DNA of 64,000 bases. It comes from Clostridium sp. UBA4548. Lineage in GTDB: Bacteria; Bacillota; Clostridia; Clostridiales; Clostridiaceae. The first letter of the stretch is position 1. Every line of letters starts with the position of its first letter. A program made the translations under genes and the position numbers. Under the pieces are notes generated by a model. That model was not told the origin of the DNA, did not search any database, and worked only from the letters and a program-made list of their open reading frames with translations. Location: positions 245,940-309,939 of the forward strand of contig NZ_DGLI01000044.1 of assembly GCF_002387895.1 (NCBI RefSeq), in the 5' to 3' direction. Of the stretch, positions 18,209 through 27,591 are shown piece by piece.

Positions 18209-18976
18209 TTACTCAAATCGATCACCGCCTGTAGCAATTATAGTAAGGGTATCAGAAATCTTTTGATACATTTCTTCCTGACACATGGAAGCCCTATAGA
18301 GCTGATGAAATACTTCTCCATCCTTAATAAAAAGTACGCGACTTGCATGACTGGCTGCTTTTGTACTGTGAGTAACCATTATTACAGTTTGGCCTTCTTT
18401 ATTTATATCATTAAATAAACGCAAAAGCTCATCACTAGAGTGAGAATCTAATGCTCCTGTAGGCTCATCTGCAAGGATAAGCTGTGGACTCGTTATTAAA
18501 GCTCTAGCAACGGCAGCTCTTTGCTTTTGACCTCCAGAAACTTCATAAGGATATTTTTCCAAAATACCATCTATGCTAAGCTTCTTTGCTATAGGTTTTA
18601 ACCTGTCATTCATTTCATCAAAGGCTTTCCCAGATAAAACAAGGGGCAAAAATATATTATCTTTCAATGAAAAAGTATCCAGAAGATTAAAATCCTGAAA
18701 TACGAAACCTAAATTATCACGACGAAATTTAGATATTTCCTTTTCCTTGATGTTCCTGCTACTTATGCCATTAAGAACCACCTCTCCATTTGTAGGCTTA
18801 TCAAGAGCTGCAATAATATTTAGCAGTGTAGTTTTACCTGATCCAGACTCCCCCATGATAGCTACATATTCACCTTTTTCCACTGAAAATGATACATCAG
18901 ATAAGGCTTGAACATGATTTCCTCCAAAACGACTGGTATATATTTTTTTAAGTTTTTTTACTTCTAATATTGACAT
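18209..18976 (-). CDS. BceA-type ABC transporter ATP-binding protein
   Basis: This is a 255-residue MacB/LolD-group ATPase. The Walker A is MGESGSGKTTLLNII, the Q-loop region is GFVFQDFNLLDTFSLKDNI, the signature is VSGGQKQRAAVARAL, the Walker B is LILADEPTGALDS, and the switch histidine is in VIMVTHSTKAASH. It supplies energy to the large BceB permease. ATG follows GGAGGTTGAATAA. A 122-base gap separates it from the kinase gene and contains a TATACT element and a hairpin, so bceAB probably has its own inducible promoter. Confidence 0.92.
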   Translation of the reverse strand: MSILEVKKLKKIYTSRFGGNHVQALSDVSFSVEKGEYVAIMGESGSGKTTLLNIIAALDKPTNGEVVLNGISSRNIKEKEISKFRRDNLGFVFQDFNLLDTFSLKDNIFLPLVLSGKAFDEMNDRLKPIAKKLSIDGILEKYPYEVSGGQKQRAAVARALITSPQLILADEPTGALDSHSSDELLRLFNDINKEGQTVIMVTHSTKAASHASRVLFIKDGEVFHQLYRASMCQEEMYQKISDTLTIIATGGDRFE

Positions 18977-19098
18977 TATTTATTCAACCTCCAAAATTCT
19001 TATCCTGTTCAGTATAACAAAAGGAAGAAATGTCTACCTTAACTTTGGCTTACACTTCTTCCCATAACCTTACGTCTTCGTAAGGTTGAAATAAAAAT
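18977..19098 (-). promoter_or_regulatory. bceAB promoter region with dyad
   Basis: On the minus strand AACCTTACG and CGTAAGGTT (about 19085-19064) form a perfect 9-bp dyad around four bases. Downstream come TAGACA and TATACT boxes, the latter near 19010, and then GGAGG. In known systems the response regulator activates bceAB from a dyad upstream of a weak -35. Which element is the operator here is inference, and the dyad could also terminate the kinase transcript. Confidence 0.4.
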
Positions 19099-20112
19099 TT
19101 ATTCTATACCCACCTGAATTGTTTCTAAATTAATTTTTACCTTTGTGCCTTCATCAACCCTTGATTCTATGCTTATACCGTGGGAAAGCTTATTTAGAAT
19201 CTGCTTACAGAGGTATAACCCAAGACCCGTAGACCGCTTATCCCATCTCCCATTATAACCTGTAAACCCTCTTTCAAATATACGCGCTAAATCCTCTTCC
19301 TTTATACCAATACCCGTATCTTCTATAACAAGAATCTTTTCAGAAGCACCATCCATATATATTGAAATAGTGCCTTCCCTAGTATACTTCAAGGCATTTG
19401 ATAAAAGCTGCTCAATAGCGAATAATAGCCACTTTTCATCGGTTAAAACCTCACAATTTAGGTCTTTAAAGTCCATCTTAATCCTCTTCCTTATAAACAT
19501 TCTTGCATATTTTCTCACTGCTTGCTTTACTATATTATCAAGACTTTGACTTTTTAACACAAGATCAGATGACATGCTTTCAAGTCTCAGGTACTGCAAT
19601 ACAAATTCTACATACTGTTCAATCTTAAATAGCTCCGTAGAAAGTTCTGAGCTTAATTCGTTGTCTTCTGTCTGAAGGATTAAGTGTATTGCTGAAATAG
19701 GGGTCTTAATTTGATGAGCCCATAAAGTGTAATAATCTATTAAGTTACTTTGATTTACCTCTGCATTATGAGTAATTCCAAGATTTTGCTTATAAATAAT
19801 AGTAAGCAAATCGTAGTAATCTCTTTCAATTATGTCCTTAGGCTGAGGAAGATTATCAAAATTCAAAGCAATACTCTGTTTTAAGTCCTGAAGTAGTTTA
19901 TGCTTCCTGTATAGACTTAGCAAATCTATAATTAGAAGAACAACTGCTACAATTGCGCAGAGAACACTAGCATAGACTACGGGTTCTGTAGGAACATTAT
20001 ATAAGAAAAATACCAGTGCGAAGGTTAAACAGCACAAAATCAAAAGAATACTTCCTTTTAGTCGAGCTTTTAAATAAAAAAGCACAAGATTAAAAACGTC
20101 TTTTTTCTTCAT
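19099..20112 (-). CDS. BceS-type intramembrane-sensing histidine kinase
   Basis: This 337-residue kinase has two N-terminal helices (about 18-38 and 46-66) joined by only a few extracellular residues, the intramembrane-sensing arrangement that relies on BceAB for signal. The phospho-acceptor is His133 in YTLWAHQIKTPISAIHL. The N-box is FAIEQLLSNALKYTREG, followed by G-boxes IEDTGIGIKEED and RSTGLGLYLCKQIL. It overlaps the regulator gene by 23 bases, with GGTGG upstream of its ATG. Confidence 0.92.
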   Translation of the reverse strand: MKKKDVFNLVLFYLKARLKGSILLILCCLTFALVFFLYNVPTEPVVYASVLCAIVAVVLLIIDLLSLYRKHKLLQDLKQSIALNFDNLPQPKDIIERDYYDLLTIIYKQNLGITHNAEVNQSNLIDYYTLWAHQIKTPISAIHLILQTEDNELSSELSTELFKIEQYVEFVLQYLRLESMSSDLVLKSQSLDNIVKQAVRKYARMFIRKRIKMDFKDLNCEVLTDEKWLLFAIEQLLSNALKYTREGTISIYMDGASEKILVIEDTGIGIKEEDLARIFERGFTGYNGRWDKRSTGLGLYLCKQILNKLSHGISIESRVDEGTKVKINLETIQVGIE

Positions 20113-20785
20113 ATGATTCCACCATATATCCTACACCTTTTTTAGTTTTAATAAAATCCAATAATTCTATATCCTGCAATTTCTTGCGCAGCCTTGTTAT
20201 ATTGACAGTTAAGGTGTTGTCATCTATATAACTATCTGTTTCCCAAAGCCTTGTCATAATAGTATCTCTTGACACAGTCTTGCCTTTGTTTTCTATAAGA
20301 ACCTGCAGTATCCTGTTTTCATTTTTCGATAGCTCAATTTTATTTCCCTTAAAATTCAAAGTGGAGTCGCTGGTATTAAGTATTGCACCTCTATGCTCAA
20401 GAAGATTAGTCTGTCCTGCAAAATCATAAGTACGGCGTAATAGTGCCTGGACCTTTGCAGTTAGCACATTAAGGTCAAAGGGTTTTGCTATAAAATCGTC
20501 TCCACCCATATTCATAGCCATAACTATATTCATATTATCTGAAGCAGATGATATAAAGATAATAGGTACCTTTGAAACCTTTCTAATTTCATTACACCAG
20601 TGAAAGCCGTTACAAAAAGGCAGAGTAATATCTAAAAGAATAAGCTGAGGATCATAGGAAGCAAAAAAAGAGAGAACATCCTTAAAGTCAGTTATACATT
20701 CTGCTTCATATCCCCAGGACTTTATATGATTTTTTACTGTTTTAGCAATTATTAAATCATCTTCTACTATAAGAATTTTATACAT
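20090..20785 (-). CDS. BceR-type OmpR-family response regulator
   Basis: This 231-residue protein has a receiver domain with acidic pair EDD (8-10), phospho-acceptor Asp52 in ILLDITLPF, Lys in AKPFDLNVL, and a C-terminal winged helix (SKNENRILQVLIENKGKTVS, NITRLRKKLQD). It is the first gene of the four-gene bceRSAB cluster and should activate bceAB when the kinase is stimulated by a peptide antibiotic. Its ATG follows TTGAGGAGAAAATAA. Confidence 0.92.
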   Translation of the reverse strand: MYKILIVEDDLIIAKTVKNHIKSWGYEAECITDFKDVLSFFASYDPQLILLDITLPFCNGFHWCNEIRKVSKVPIIFISSASDNMNIVMAMNMGGDDFIAKPFDLNVLTAKVQALLRRTYDFAGQTNLLEHRGAILNTSDSTLNFKGNKIELSKNENRILQVLIENKGKTVSRDTIMTRLWETDSYIDDNTLTVNITRLRKKLQDIELLDFIKTKKGVGYMVESYEEKRRF

Positions 20786-20827
20786 TTATTTTCTCCTCAA
20801 ATACTCTTTTTTTCAAATAACAACCTA

Positions 20828-20856
20828 ATTATACCATATTTAAAATTAGCGGTTAA
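20828..20856 (-). promoter_or_regulatory. probable sigma-A promoter of bceRS
   Basis: On the minus strand TTAACC (20856-20851), a 17-base spacer, then TATAAT (20833-20828). The -10 is perfect, the -35 matches 4 of 6, and it lies 43 bases before the regulator ATG. Confidence 0.5.
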
Positions 20857-20957
20857 ATTCTCATAATAACCCTTCATAAACTTCTTGTTTCTTGTATTAC
20901 CCTTTAAAGTTATATAAAATTAAATATGTAATTATAAATAAAGGAGCTACAAAAATT

Positions 20958-21833
20958 ATGATAGATTTACATATACATACCACAACTTCAGATGGTTCCG
21001 ATGAGCCTAAAGATATCCTTATTAAAGCACAACAACTTGGGTTAGAATATATTTCTATTACAGACCATGACTCCATTGGAGCTTATAAAAAGCTAAGAGA
21101 TATTAATATTCATAACTACTTTCAGGGTAAGATTATCCCTGGTTGTGAATTTTCAGCTGTACACAAGGGAAAACCAATTGAAATATTAGGCTATGGCATA
21201 GATTTTGATATGATAAGCTCAATGGCAATAGTTTCAGATGATAAATTTTATGAGAAGGAAAATGATCATCTAAAAAAACTAGTAGAAATATGCAGAAATC
21301 TTAACCTTAAATGCAGTGATAATTTATCAATTAAAGGGAAATATTTTGCAACACAAATAATCCATAATGATCTTAGAAAATACCCTGAAAATGAAAAATA
21401 TCTTGGCAAGGAAGTCTATGAAAGCATTAATGTATTTTATAGAACTTGTGTAAATAATGTAGATAGTCCATTTTATATTGATATGCTGAAGGATTGTTTC
21501 ACAGTGAAAGAAGTCGCTGCACTAATAAAACAGGCAGGTGGAAAATCCTTTCTTGCACACCTTTATGGATATTACGCAGATAATCATGAAGATTTTTTAA
21601 ACTCAATAATATCCTTAAATGCTCTTGATGGAATAGAATGTTATCATTCTCTTCATTCTATTGAAAAAACAAAACAATTGCTTAATTATTGCAAGAAACA
21701 TAACCTTTATGCCTCTGGTGGAAGTGATTATCATGGAAAGCTGAAGCCTACTGTGAAAATGGGAGAAAGTGTTATTGATACAAAGATACCTTTTGACATA
21801 TTAAAGCCTTGGCTTCCAAGTAATGTTATATAA
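20958..21833 (+). CDS. PHP-domain phosphoesterase
   Basis: This 291-residue predicted metal-dependent phosphoesterase has the PHP metal motifs in order: IDLHIHTTTSDGS (residues 2-14), ISITDHDSIGAYK (about 31-43), the EFSA segment, and SGGSDYHGKLKP near the end. Related proteins hydrolyse 3',5'-bisphosphonucleosides or act on short RNA ends, but the substrate here is not fixed by sequence. I chose ATG 20958, eleven bases after AAGGAG. An in-frame TTG at 20892 would add an unrelated 22-residue extension. It is divergent from bceR and monocistronic. Confidence 0.88.
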   Translation: MIDLHIHTTTSDGSDEPKDILIKAQQLGLEYISITDHDSIGAYKKLRDINIHNYFQGKIIPGCEFSAVHKGKPIEILGYGIDFDMISSMAIVSDDKFYEKENDHLKKLVEICRNLNLKCSDNLSIKGKYFATQIIHNDLRKYPENEKYLGKEVYESINVFYRTCVNNVDSPFYIDMLKDCFTVKEVAALIKQAGGKSFLAHLYGYYADNHEDFLNSIISLNALDGIECYHSLHSIEKTKQLLNYCKKHNLYASGGSDYHGKLKPTVKMGESVIDTKIPFDILKPWLPSNVI

Positions 21834-22097
21834 TAACTGCCTTATTTTCTCCTTTACATATAGAGAAATTGCTTTAATCTCCACACAACGCTTTCCCCAA
21901 AGTGGCTTATCTATATGTAGATGATAAAGATTAGAAGTTAATTTTTATATGAACCTACCTATTTGCTTAAAAGGTTTATAAATGAATAGATTGAAATTTA
22001 ACTAGCAAAATTACACTATTCTCTCGTGGTCAATTAATCTAAAAATTTATATAACACAATAGAATTGTGTCATGATGGTATTAAATAAGGACTAAAA

Positions 22098-22127
22098 AAA
22101 GCCCTAATCAAAATTGATTAGGACTTT
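22098..22127 (-). terminator. hairpin terminator of the GNAT gene at 22.1 kb
   Basis: AAAGCCCTAATCA (22098-22110) pairs with TGATTAGGACTTT (22115-22127), one mismatch, with a minus-strand T-run after it. It overlaps the last codons of the GNAT gene. The stem resembles those at 16093 and 36301. Confidence 0.75.
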
Positions 22128-22564
22128 CTTTGCATATATAAGGTATTTGGATAGAACCCAAATTTCGAGTAAAACCTTATTGTAGATTCATTTTCCTGTG
22201 ATACTGTTACCCCAATAACTTTACAGTTCTTTTCATTCATCCATTCTATATGTTTATCTACAAGTTTCTTTCCTATTCCATTACCTCTGTAAGTCTCATT
22301 AACGTGAAGTGATTGTATCTCCCCCGTACCATCGATTGCCGTTGATATGCAATACCCAATATATTCGTCATTTCTTTTCGCAACAGATATTTTCATTGTA
22401 TCCTTATTAAACACAGAAAAAGCTTTAATTCTCTCATCAAAGTTCATTATGCGGTATGATTCCTTAAAGTATTCTGAACTACTTTCATGATACTGTCTAT
22501 TTTTTTCCCAAAGATCTTTAATTACTTCAATTTCATCATAAGTAATATCAATTATATTATTCAT
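22118..22564 (-). CDS. GNAT-family N-acetyltransferase
   Basis: This 148-residue enzyme has the classic acetyl-CoA loop VNETYRGNGIGKKLVDKHIEW (about 91-111), preceded by the TGEIQSLHV strand. The NESTIRFYSKFGFYPN closing motif is also present. The acceptor is unknown. It follows FliB by 22 bases on the same strand and may be co-transcribed. The start is ATG behind AAGGGGGATAATC. Confidence 0.87.
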   Translation of the reverse strand: MNNIIDITYDEIEVIKDLWEKNRQYHESSSEYFKESYRIMNFDERIKAFSVFNKDTMKISVAKRNDEYIGYCISTAIDGTGEIQSLHVNETYRGNGIGKKLVDKHIEWMNEKNCKVIGVTVSQENESTIRFYSKFGFYPNTLYMQRKS

Positions 22565-22586
22565 GATTATCCCCCTTTAATTTTTT

Positions 22587-23744
22587 CTAATTCATCACCA
22601 TAATCAAAAGTTCCTCTAATTTAAACACAGGATTAATTTTAAAAAGTTCTGCTAAGGTTTCTATATTTTCTTCTAAATGTTCAATATCTTTGGAGTACAT
22701 ATGCATTATGTTAACTGCATCCTCAGCAGTAAGTTCTCCATTTTGTGCCCACCTAAATACAAACAATTCCTTAATCATTAAGTAACTCACCACTGCTGTG
22801 TTTACCTTAGCAGCCACATCACAATCAAAAACAGCCTTCATAAAGTATCTAAATATAAAGTAAACTAATAGATTTTCAAACTTATACATATTATCTTCAT
22901 AATACTGGTTAAACCCTTTATGTTTGTCTAAATAAAACTGTTCCTCACCATTGCTTTGCCAAAAACACTTTAAAACCTCCTCTAACCCCAAAGGATCATT
23001 AGGGTTTATATGTTTTAATTCCTTAAAGACTTTAAATAATTCCTCAATGTTATGGTATTTAACCATCTTTTTATCTTTATACTTATCCAAGCTATTAATA
23101 AAGTTTTTTATAAAATCCTTATCTAAGTATTTCTCCATAACAGGTTTTATTCCCATTAGATTTTCTTCATCAATTCTTTCTTGAACTTCATCAGTAAATT
23201 TAAGCACTGTAGAAATTCTATGTTCCAGCTTAATATTACGGTTTTGAAGAATATGAAAAATTACTTTTCTGCATTGCAGAAGATTCATGAAGAGTAGAGC
23301 ATCAATATCATTATAGGAAGTGATTTCTTCCTGAATTTCACTGACTTCAAATTCCACTTTTTTATTATGTCTTAATATTAATCTTGCTGCTTCTGGACAA
23401 GATAAGGATATGCCTATCTCACGAAGACTTCCAAATTCCTCTATATGTCTTGGATACATTTTGCAGGTATAGCAAAGACTATCCTCTCCAAGTTCGATAT
23501 ATAAATCACACATTTTATTTTCATTTAAAAAGGCACAGTTATCCCCTTTTAAAGTGAATATGTTTTCTCCCTCACGGTAGATTATCTCACTACGGAGCCT
23601 CTTTCCGAATTCGCCCTTTGCTTTTTTATATTTTTTATAGGAATCCTCATCAATTACAACTTCCCACCCAGCACAGCAGGTGTCTTCGCATTGTGAAGCT
23701 ATACATTTGAATTCTTTTAAATAATCTGGTACCCGAAGTTTCAT
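22587..23744 (-). CDS. fliB: flagellin lysine-N-methylase
   Basis: This 385-residue protein has the FliB N-terminal cysteine signature CIASQCEDTCCAGWEVVID (residues 14-32). A second metal-binding cysteine group follows at CAFLNENKMCDLYIELGEDS and CYTCKMYPR, then ISLSCPEAARLIL. The remaining helical half matches the family length. FliB methylates surface lysines of flagellin, which implies the host makes flagella, although no flagellar gene is in the window. The ATG follows a weak site. It sits outside any flagellar operon, as is common. Confidence 0.9.
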   Translation of the reverse strand: MKLRVPDYLKEFKCIASQCEDTCCAGWEVVIDEDSYKKYKKAKGEFGKRLRSEIIYREGENIFTLKGDNCAFLNENKMCDLYIELGEDSLCYTCKMYPRHIEEFGSLREIGISLSCPEAARLILRHNKKVEFEVSEIQEEITSYNDIDALLFMNLLQCRKVIFHILQNRNIKLEHRISTVLKFTDEVQERIDEENLMGIKPVMEKYLDKDFIKNFINSLDKYKDKKMVKYHNIEELFKVFKELKHINPNDPLGLEEVLKCFWQSNGEEQFYLDKHKGFNQYYEDNMYKFENLLVYFIFRYFMKAVFDCDVAAKVNTAVVSYLMIKELFVFRWAQNGELTAEDAVNIMHMYSKDIEHLEENIETLAELFKINPVFKLEELLIMVMN

Positions 23745-24053
23745 TTTTTATCCCTATCCTTTATATTTTAAAAATTTAATAAATTAATTCATTCTTAAGA
23801 GGCTTTGTTAGGAGCTTTAACCTCTCTAAAGGATACTTTTACTCAAGGACTCTTCTTATGGTATGAAAGAATTTCCTTTTTAAGTATTCTTAAAGTCATT
23901 ACTTAATTTTAGTACCAATTGAAAATATCATCAAGTACCTAAGAAGCTTGACGAGAAATTTTTCAACTAAAACACTTCTGAGCCTCTACAATAGCTTATT
24001 AAAAATCGTAAAGTAGTTAGTAAAATAATATTCAGAAAATTTCAAAATAACTG
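23745..24053. other. gene-free interval between divergent genes
   Basis: This A/T-rich interval has no reading frame of note. I see no hairpin with a T-run and no repeat copy. The promoter of the next operon begins at 24054. Confidence 0.4.
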
Positions 24054-24129
24054 TTTACAAAGATAAACATTATGCATATAATAAAAATATATTACTCGAT
24101 AAAATTTATTTTATCGATAAAATTTATTT
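24054..24129 (+). promoter_or_regulatory. sigma-A promoter with 22-bp palindromic operator
   Basis: TTTACA (24054-24059), a 17-base spacer and TATAAT (24077-24082) form a near-consensus promoter. Directly after it, TCGATAAAAT and ATTTTATCGA (24096-24117) make a 22-bp palindrome with a 2-base centre. The 15-mer starting at 24097 is repeated exactly at 24115. The position overlaps the expected transcript start, as for an autoregulatory repressor site of the ArsR-like gene that follows. Confidence 0.75.
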
Positions 24130-24139
24130 GAGGTGAATT

Positions 24140-24706
24140 ATGCGAAAAGAAAAAGTATTAAGCACATTAGAAGAAATAAAGGTGATTTCCGACCCTTTCA
24201 GATTTAAGATACTAGTTTTATTTAATAAAGAAAGTGGATCTTTAACAGTAAAGCAAATGGCAGTGAAGCTTAAGGAAGTACCTTCGAAGGTTCATTATCA
24301 TGTGAAGGAACTAGAGAAAATCGGAGTTTTAGAAATTGTTGAAACCAAAGAAAAAGGTGGCATTATAGAGAAGTTCTATCTTCCAACAGCAGAAATATTT
24401 AAAGTAAAAAAAGATATTGGGATACTTGAGGAAGACGAATATGAAAAAGCAAGTGAAAACTTGATTTCCATAATGCATGAAGATTTTTTAGAATCAATGA
24501 AAAGTAAAACTAAAGGTGAAAAGAAGCAATTAAACTATGGATTAACTTACTTAACAGATGAGGAAGTAGAAGAGCTTACTGAGCTTATTACAGGGTATAT
24601 GAAAGATAAGGAACAAAGAGAGAATGCGAGAGCCTATATGTTTGGCTATGCATTATTTAGAAAGCATGATGTTGAGGGGGATATTGAGAATGGAAGCGAG
24701 TGTTGA
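24140..24706 (+). CDS. ArsR-like winged-helix regulator
   Basis: This 188-residue DNA-binding protein has a helix-turn-helix at about residues 12-70: ISDPFRFKILVLFNK, LTVKQMAVKLKEVPSKVHYH and VKELEKIGVLEIVETKE form the recognition helix and wing. The C-terminal half is acidic and helical and probably senses a ligand or dimerises. It overlaps the MFS gene by 17 bases. The palindrome just upstream is a strong candidate autoregulatory operator, so it likely represses the pump until an inducer binds. Confidence 0.87.
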   Translation: MRKEKVLSTLEEIKVISDPFRFKILVLFNKESGSLTVKQMAVKLKEVPSKVHYHVKELEKIGVLEIVETKEKGGIIEKFYLPTAEIFKVKKDIGILEEDEYEKASENLISIMHEDFLESMKSKTKGEKKQLNYGLTYLTDEEVEELTELITGYMKDKEQRENARAYMFGYALFRKHDVEGDIENGSEC

Positions 24707-25925
24707 AGTAACTAAAAAGAATGGGTTTATAGTTTTAAAAGAATATCCTGATTTTTTAAAGGTTTGGATAGGTAGAACAATATCTAGATTTGGAGATGCC
24801 CTAGACGGAATAGCCTTTATGTGGCTTATGTATAAACTTACAGGCTCTACACTTTTAATGGGGTCAGTAATGGCAGTTAGTGCTATTCCTTCTTTATTTG
24901 GAATGGCTGCTGGTGTTTTTGTGGATAGAATGGATAAAAAGAAGGTAATGGTGTTAATGGATTTCCTTAGAGGAATTTCTACAGCCATAATTGCAATTTT
25001 ATTTATGGTGGACAGTTTGCAAGTGTGGCAACTTTTTGCCTTTGCCTTTTTTAATTCAATTTGTGAGGTATTCTCCTCCCCTGCCCGTTCAAGTGCAATG
25101 CAGGTATTAATTAAAAAGGAACACTACCTAACAGCAAATTCCTTAAGTCAAGCCTCTGGGGCTATTGCTGAAATCTTAGGTATGGGAATTGCTGCTGCCA
25201 TAATCGGGCTTTGGGGCGTAGGAGTTGCAATTTTAATAGATGCAGCAACCTTTATAATATCAGGTATAACTGCTTTAATTGCAAAAATAGAAAAGGTTAT
25301 AAGCAGTACTGAAAGGCTTAATTTTTCCAAGTTTTTTTCAGAACTCTTTGAAGGGTTAAAGGTTATAAAAACAAATTCACTAATTTTTATTAATATGATA
25401 ATTGGTGCAGCTATAAACATACTTTTGGCTCCTTTTAATGTGCTTATGCCAGTGTATTCTGATAAAATCTTAAATTCTGGAGAGCAAGGCTATAGCATAA
25501 TGGGAATAGGTGTAATGGTAGGAACTGTACTTGGTTCACTTCTTGTGGGTCAAATAGGTCATAAATTTAAGAAAAGTACTGTTATAATAGCTGGTTTCTT
25601 AGTTTTTGCTGGAAGTATTATAGCACTGGGCTTCGTTAATACCTTATTTTTAGCTGTAATCTTTAGTGCTCTCATGGGGGTTTGTCTACCTATAATTTCT
25701 GCAACAGGCATGTCAGTAATACAAACTCATACCCCAAAAGAAAAAATGGGAAGAGTTATTTCCACCATGCAAACTATTGGATTGATTGGAATGCCAGTGG
25801 GCTTTGCTGCCTCAGGAATTATTGGCGAAAGTTTAAATGTGCAGTATACCTTCATAGCCATTGGAGTAATTATGTTTATTATTTGCTTGCTCCCTCTTTT
25901 TAATAAGGAGTTTAGAAGCAATTAA
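24690..25925 (+). CDS. MFS transporter, macrolide-efflux-like
   Basis: This 411-residue twelve-helix transporter resembles the MefA-type group. The N-terminus is FLKVWIGRTISRFGDALDGIAF, followed by LMGSVMAVSAIPSLFGMAAG and the motif A loop DRMDKKKVMVLMDFLRG. In the C-terminal half, HTPKEKMGRVISTMQTIG is the conserved loop. I chose ATG 24690 behind GAGGGGG. The frame extends further upstream, but only as an unrelated read-through of the regulator gene. It is coupled to the ArsR-like gene and controlled from the promoter at 24054. The substrate is unproven. Confidence 0.88.
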   Translation: MEASVEVTKKNGFIVLKEYPDFLKVWIGRTISRFGDALDGIAFMWLMYKLTGSTLLMGSVMAVSAIPSLFGMAAGVFVDRMDKKKVMVLMDFLRGISTAIIAILFMVDSLQVWQLFAFAFFNSICEVFSSPARSSAMQVLIKKEHYLTANSLSQASGAIAEILGMGIAAAIIGLWGVGVAILIDAATFIISGITALIAKIEKVISSTERLNFSKFFSELFEGLKVIKTNSLIFINMIIGAAINILLAPFNVLMPVYSDKILNSGEQGYSIMGIGVMVGTVLGSLLVGQIGHKFKKSTVIIAGFLVFAGSIIALGFVNTLFLAVIFSALMGVCLPIISATGMSVIQTHTPKEKMGRVISTMQTIGLIGMPVGFAASGIIGESLNVQYTFIAIGVIMFIICLLPLFNKEFRSN

Positions 25926-26069
25926 AATATCTTTCACGAAAAAATTAAAGTAGTGTTCAAAGCCTTTCAAAAATAACTTTGAAACCACTAATCTAAATGG
26001 TAGAATTATACATATGTGGACTTTTTAAAGAGTCTACCCAATGCTGGTTTAATTTATGGGGGGATACAT

Positions 26070-27386
26070 ATGATAATTAAAACTACCTATGGAAAGCAAA
26101 TATATGAATTTTTAAGTAAAAATAAACTTATAAATCTTAACTTAATTGGTTTTTTAGAAAATGTACCTGATGCTGAAGTTTATGTTGATGATGAAGCCAA
26201 CCCTACTGGAGTTGTAGCAAGAAAAGATTATTTTAGTAGCTTATATACGGAAAATGATGATTTTCTTAATGAAGTTCTTGATACCTTGTATAAAGAGGAT
26301 GGCTTCTATGGCTTCAGAGCAGTACACAGGCCTATAGCTGAAAAAATAAGAAGTAATTTCTTGGTTAATTGGGAAAGCTTGAATGCACTTTATTATTATC
26401 CTGAGAAGGAAGTTGATTTAAGTAGAATTAAAAATCAAGTGACGCCAATTGATATAAAAGATGCAGAAATTATAAACCATTACTACACTTACAAAGACGA
26501 AATAAGCCTTGACAAAATAAAAGATGATATTGAAAACAGACCTTCTTCTGCCATATATGTTGATGGTGACATTGCTTCCTGGGTACTTATTCATAACGAT
26601 AATTCAATGGGTATTATGTACACTAAGGAAGAATACAGAGGAAGAGGTTATGCAGAACAGGTTACTCTTGACCTTACTAACAAGATACTAAAGTCAGGTC
26701 ATGTGCCCTTCCTTACAATTGTAGATGGGAACAACATGTCTCCAGGACTTGCAAAAAAATGTGGATTTATACATGAAGGAGTTTACACTGATTGGTTTGG
26801 AATAATTTCAGGAACCCCTAAAGTGTTTACAGATTGGCAAGATGAATGTGATAAGAAATTCCAAGAAGCTACTAAAGCTTTGAGAGAAGATTTGCCAGCT
26901 ATCACTGAAGAGTCCCACTGCTTGTATATTCTTAATGGAAATGAAAGTGACTCCATAGAAATTTCGGAAGATTTCAAAACTGAAGTTTCTGACACCATGG
27001 AGAAAAAGCATATTTGGTGTACAACCCTTGCAGAAGGATTAGATATCAATGTTGATAGAAGAAGTGAATTCCTTGATAAATTAATGGAAATTGTATCTAA
27101 TGAGGATTATGAATTTAGGTTGATTTTAGGAACTATTAATGGGAAACCAGTTTCTACCGCTGCCTTTTTAAGATTATATGATGATCTTTGCGGTATATAT
27201 CTGGTTTCAACAACTGAAAAAGCTCATAAGGATGAGTTTGTTGGAGTGACCTTAACACAAGCACTTAAAAAGGTAAAAGAGCATGATATGTATTTATGTT
27301 TTGTTAATTCAGTTGAATCAGAATTGGAGCTATACATTAAAGTTGGCTTTATTCACTGTGATTTTAGTAAAGAAGAGAAACAATAA
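26070..27386 (+). CDS. tandem GNAT-domain protein
   Basis: This is a 438-residue protein with two GNAT-like modules. The first (about residues 1-260) has YTKEEYRGRGYAEQVTLDL as acetyl-CoA loop and GNNMSPGLAKKCGFIHEGVYTDWFGII as the closing part. The second (about 300-438) is degenerate in the loop: VSTTEKAHKDEFVGVTLTQAL replaces the usual RGxG. It may be a catalytic domain fused to an inactive binding domain. ATG 26070 follows ATGGGGGGATAC. The GTG at 26016 lacks a ribosome site. It is monocistronic with its own terminator. Confidence 0.8.
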   Translation: MIIKTTYGKQIYEFLSKNKLINLNLIGFLENVPDAEVYVDDEANPTGVVARKDYFSSLYTENDDFLNEVLDTLYKEDGFYGFRAVHRPIAEKIRSNFLVNWESLNALYYYPEKEVDLSRIKNQVTPIDIKDAEIINHYYTYKDEISLDKIKDDIENRPSSAIYVDGDIASWVLIHNDNSMGIMYTKEEYRGRGYAEQVTLDLTNKILKSGHVPFLTIVDGNNMSPGLAKKCGFIHEGVYTDWFGIISGTPKVFTDWQDECDKKFQEATKALREDLPAITEESHCLYILNGNESDSIEISEDFKTEVSDTMEKKHIWCTTLAEGLDINVDRRSEFLDKLMEIVSNEDYEFRLILGTINGKPVSTAAFLRLYDDLCGIYLVSTTEKAHKDEFVGVTLTQALKKVKEHDMYLCFVNSVESELELYIKVGFIHCDFSKEEKQ

Positions 27387-27591
27387 AATATCATTTAGTA
27401 ATTTCTTTAAAAAGGTACAATGACTGAAGTATGGCTTTTCACTGAACTTTTGCATATTGGTATATTTTTGTAAAGAAATATGTACTGTTATTTATATATA
27501 AGATAATTTTAGATTACTTATATTAAAGAAAATGCATAATAGAATTAGCTATATTAATGAAGTAACCTAATTTCATTGTATGTAACGAAAT

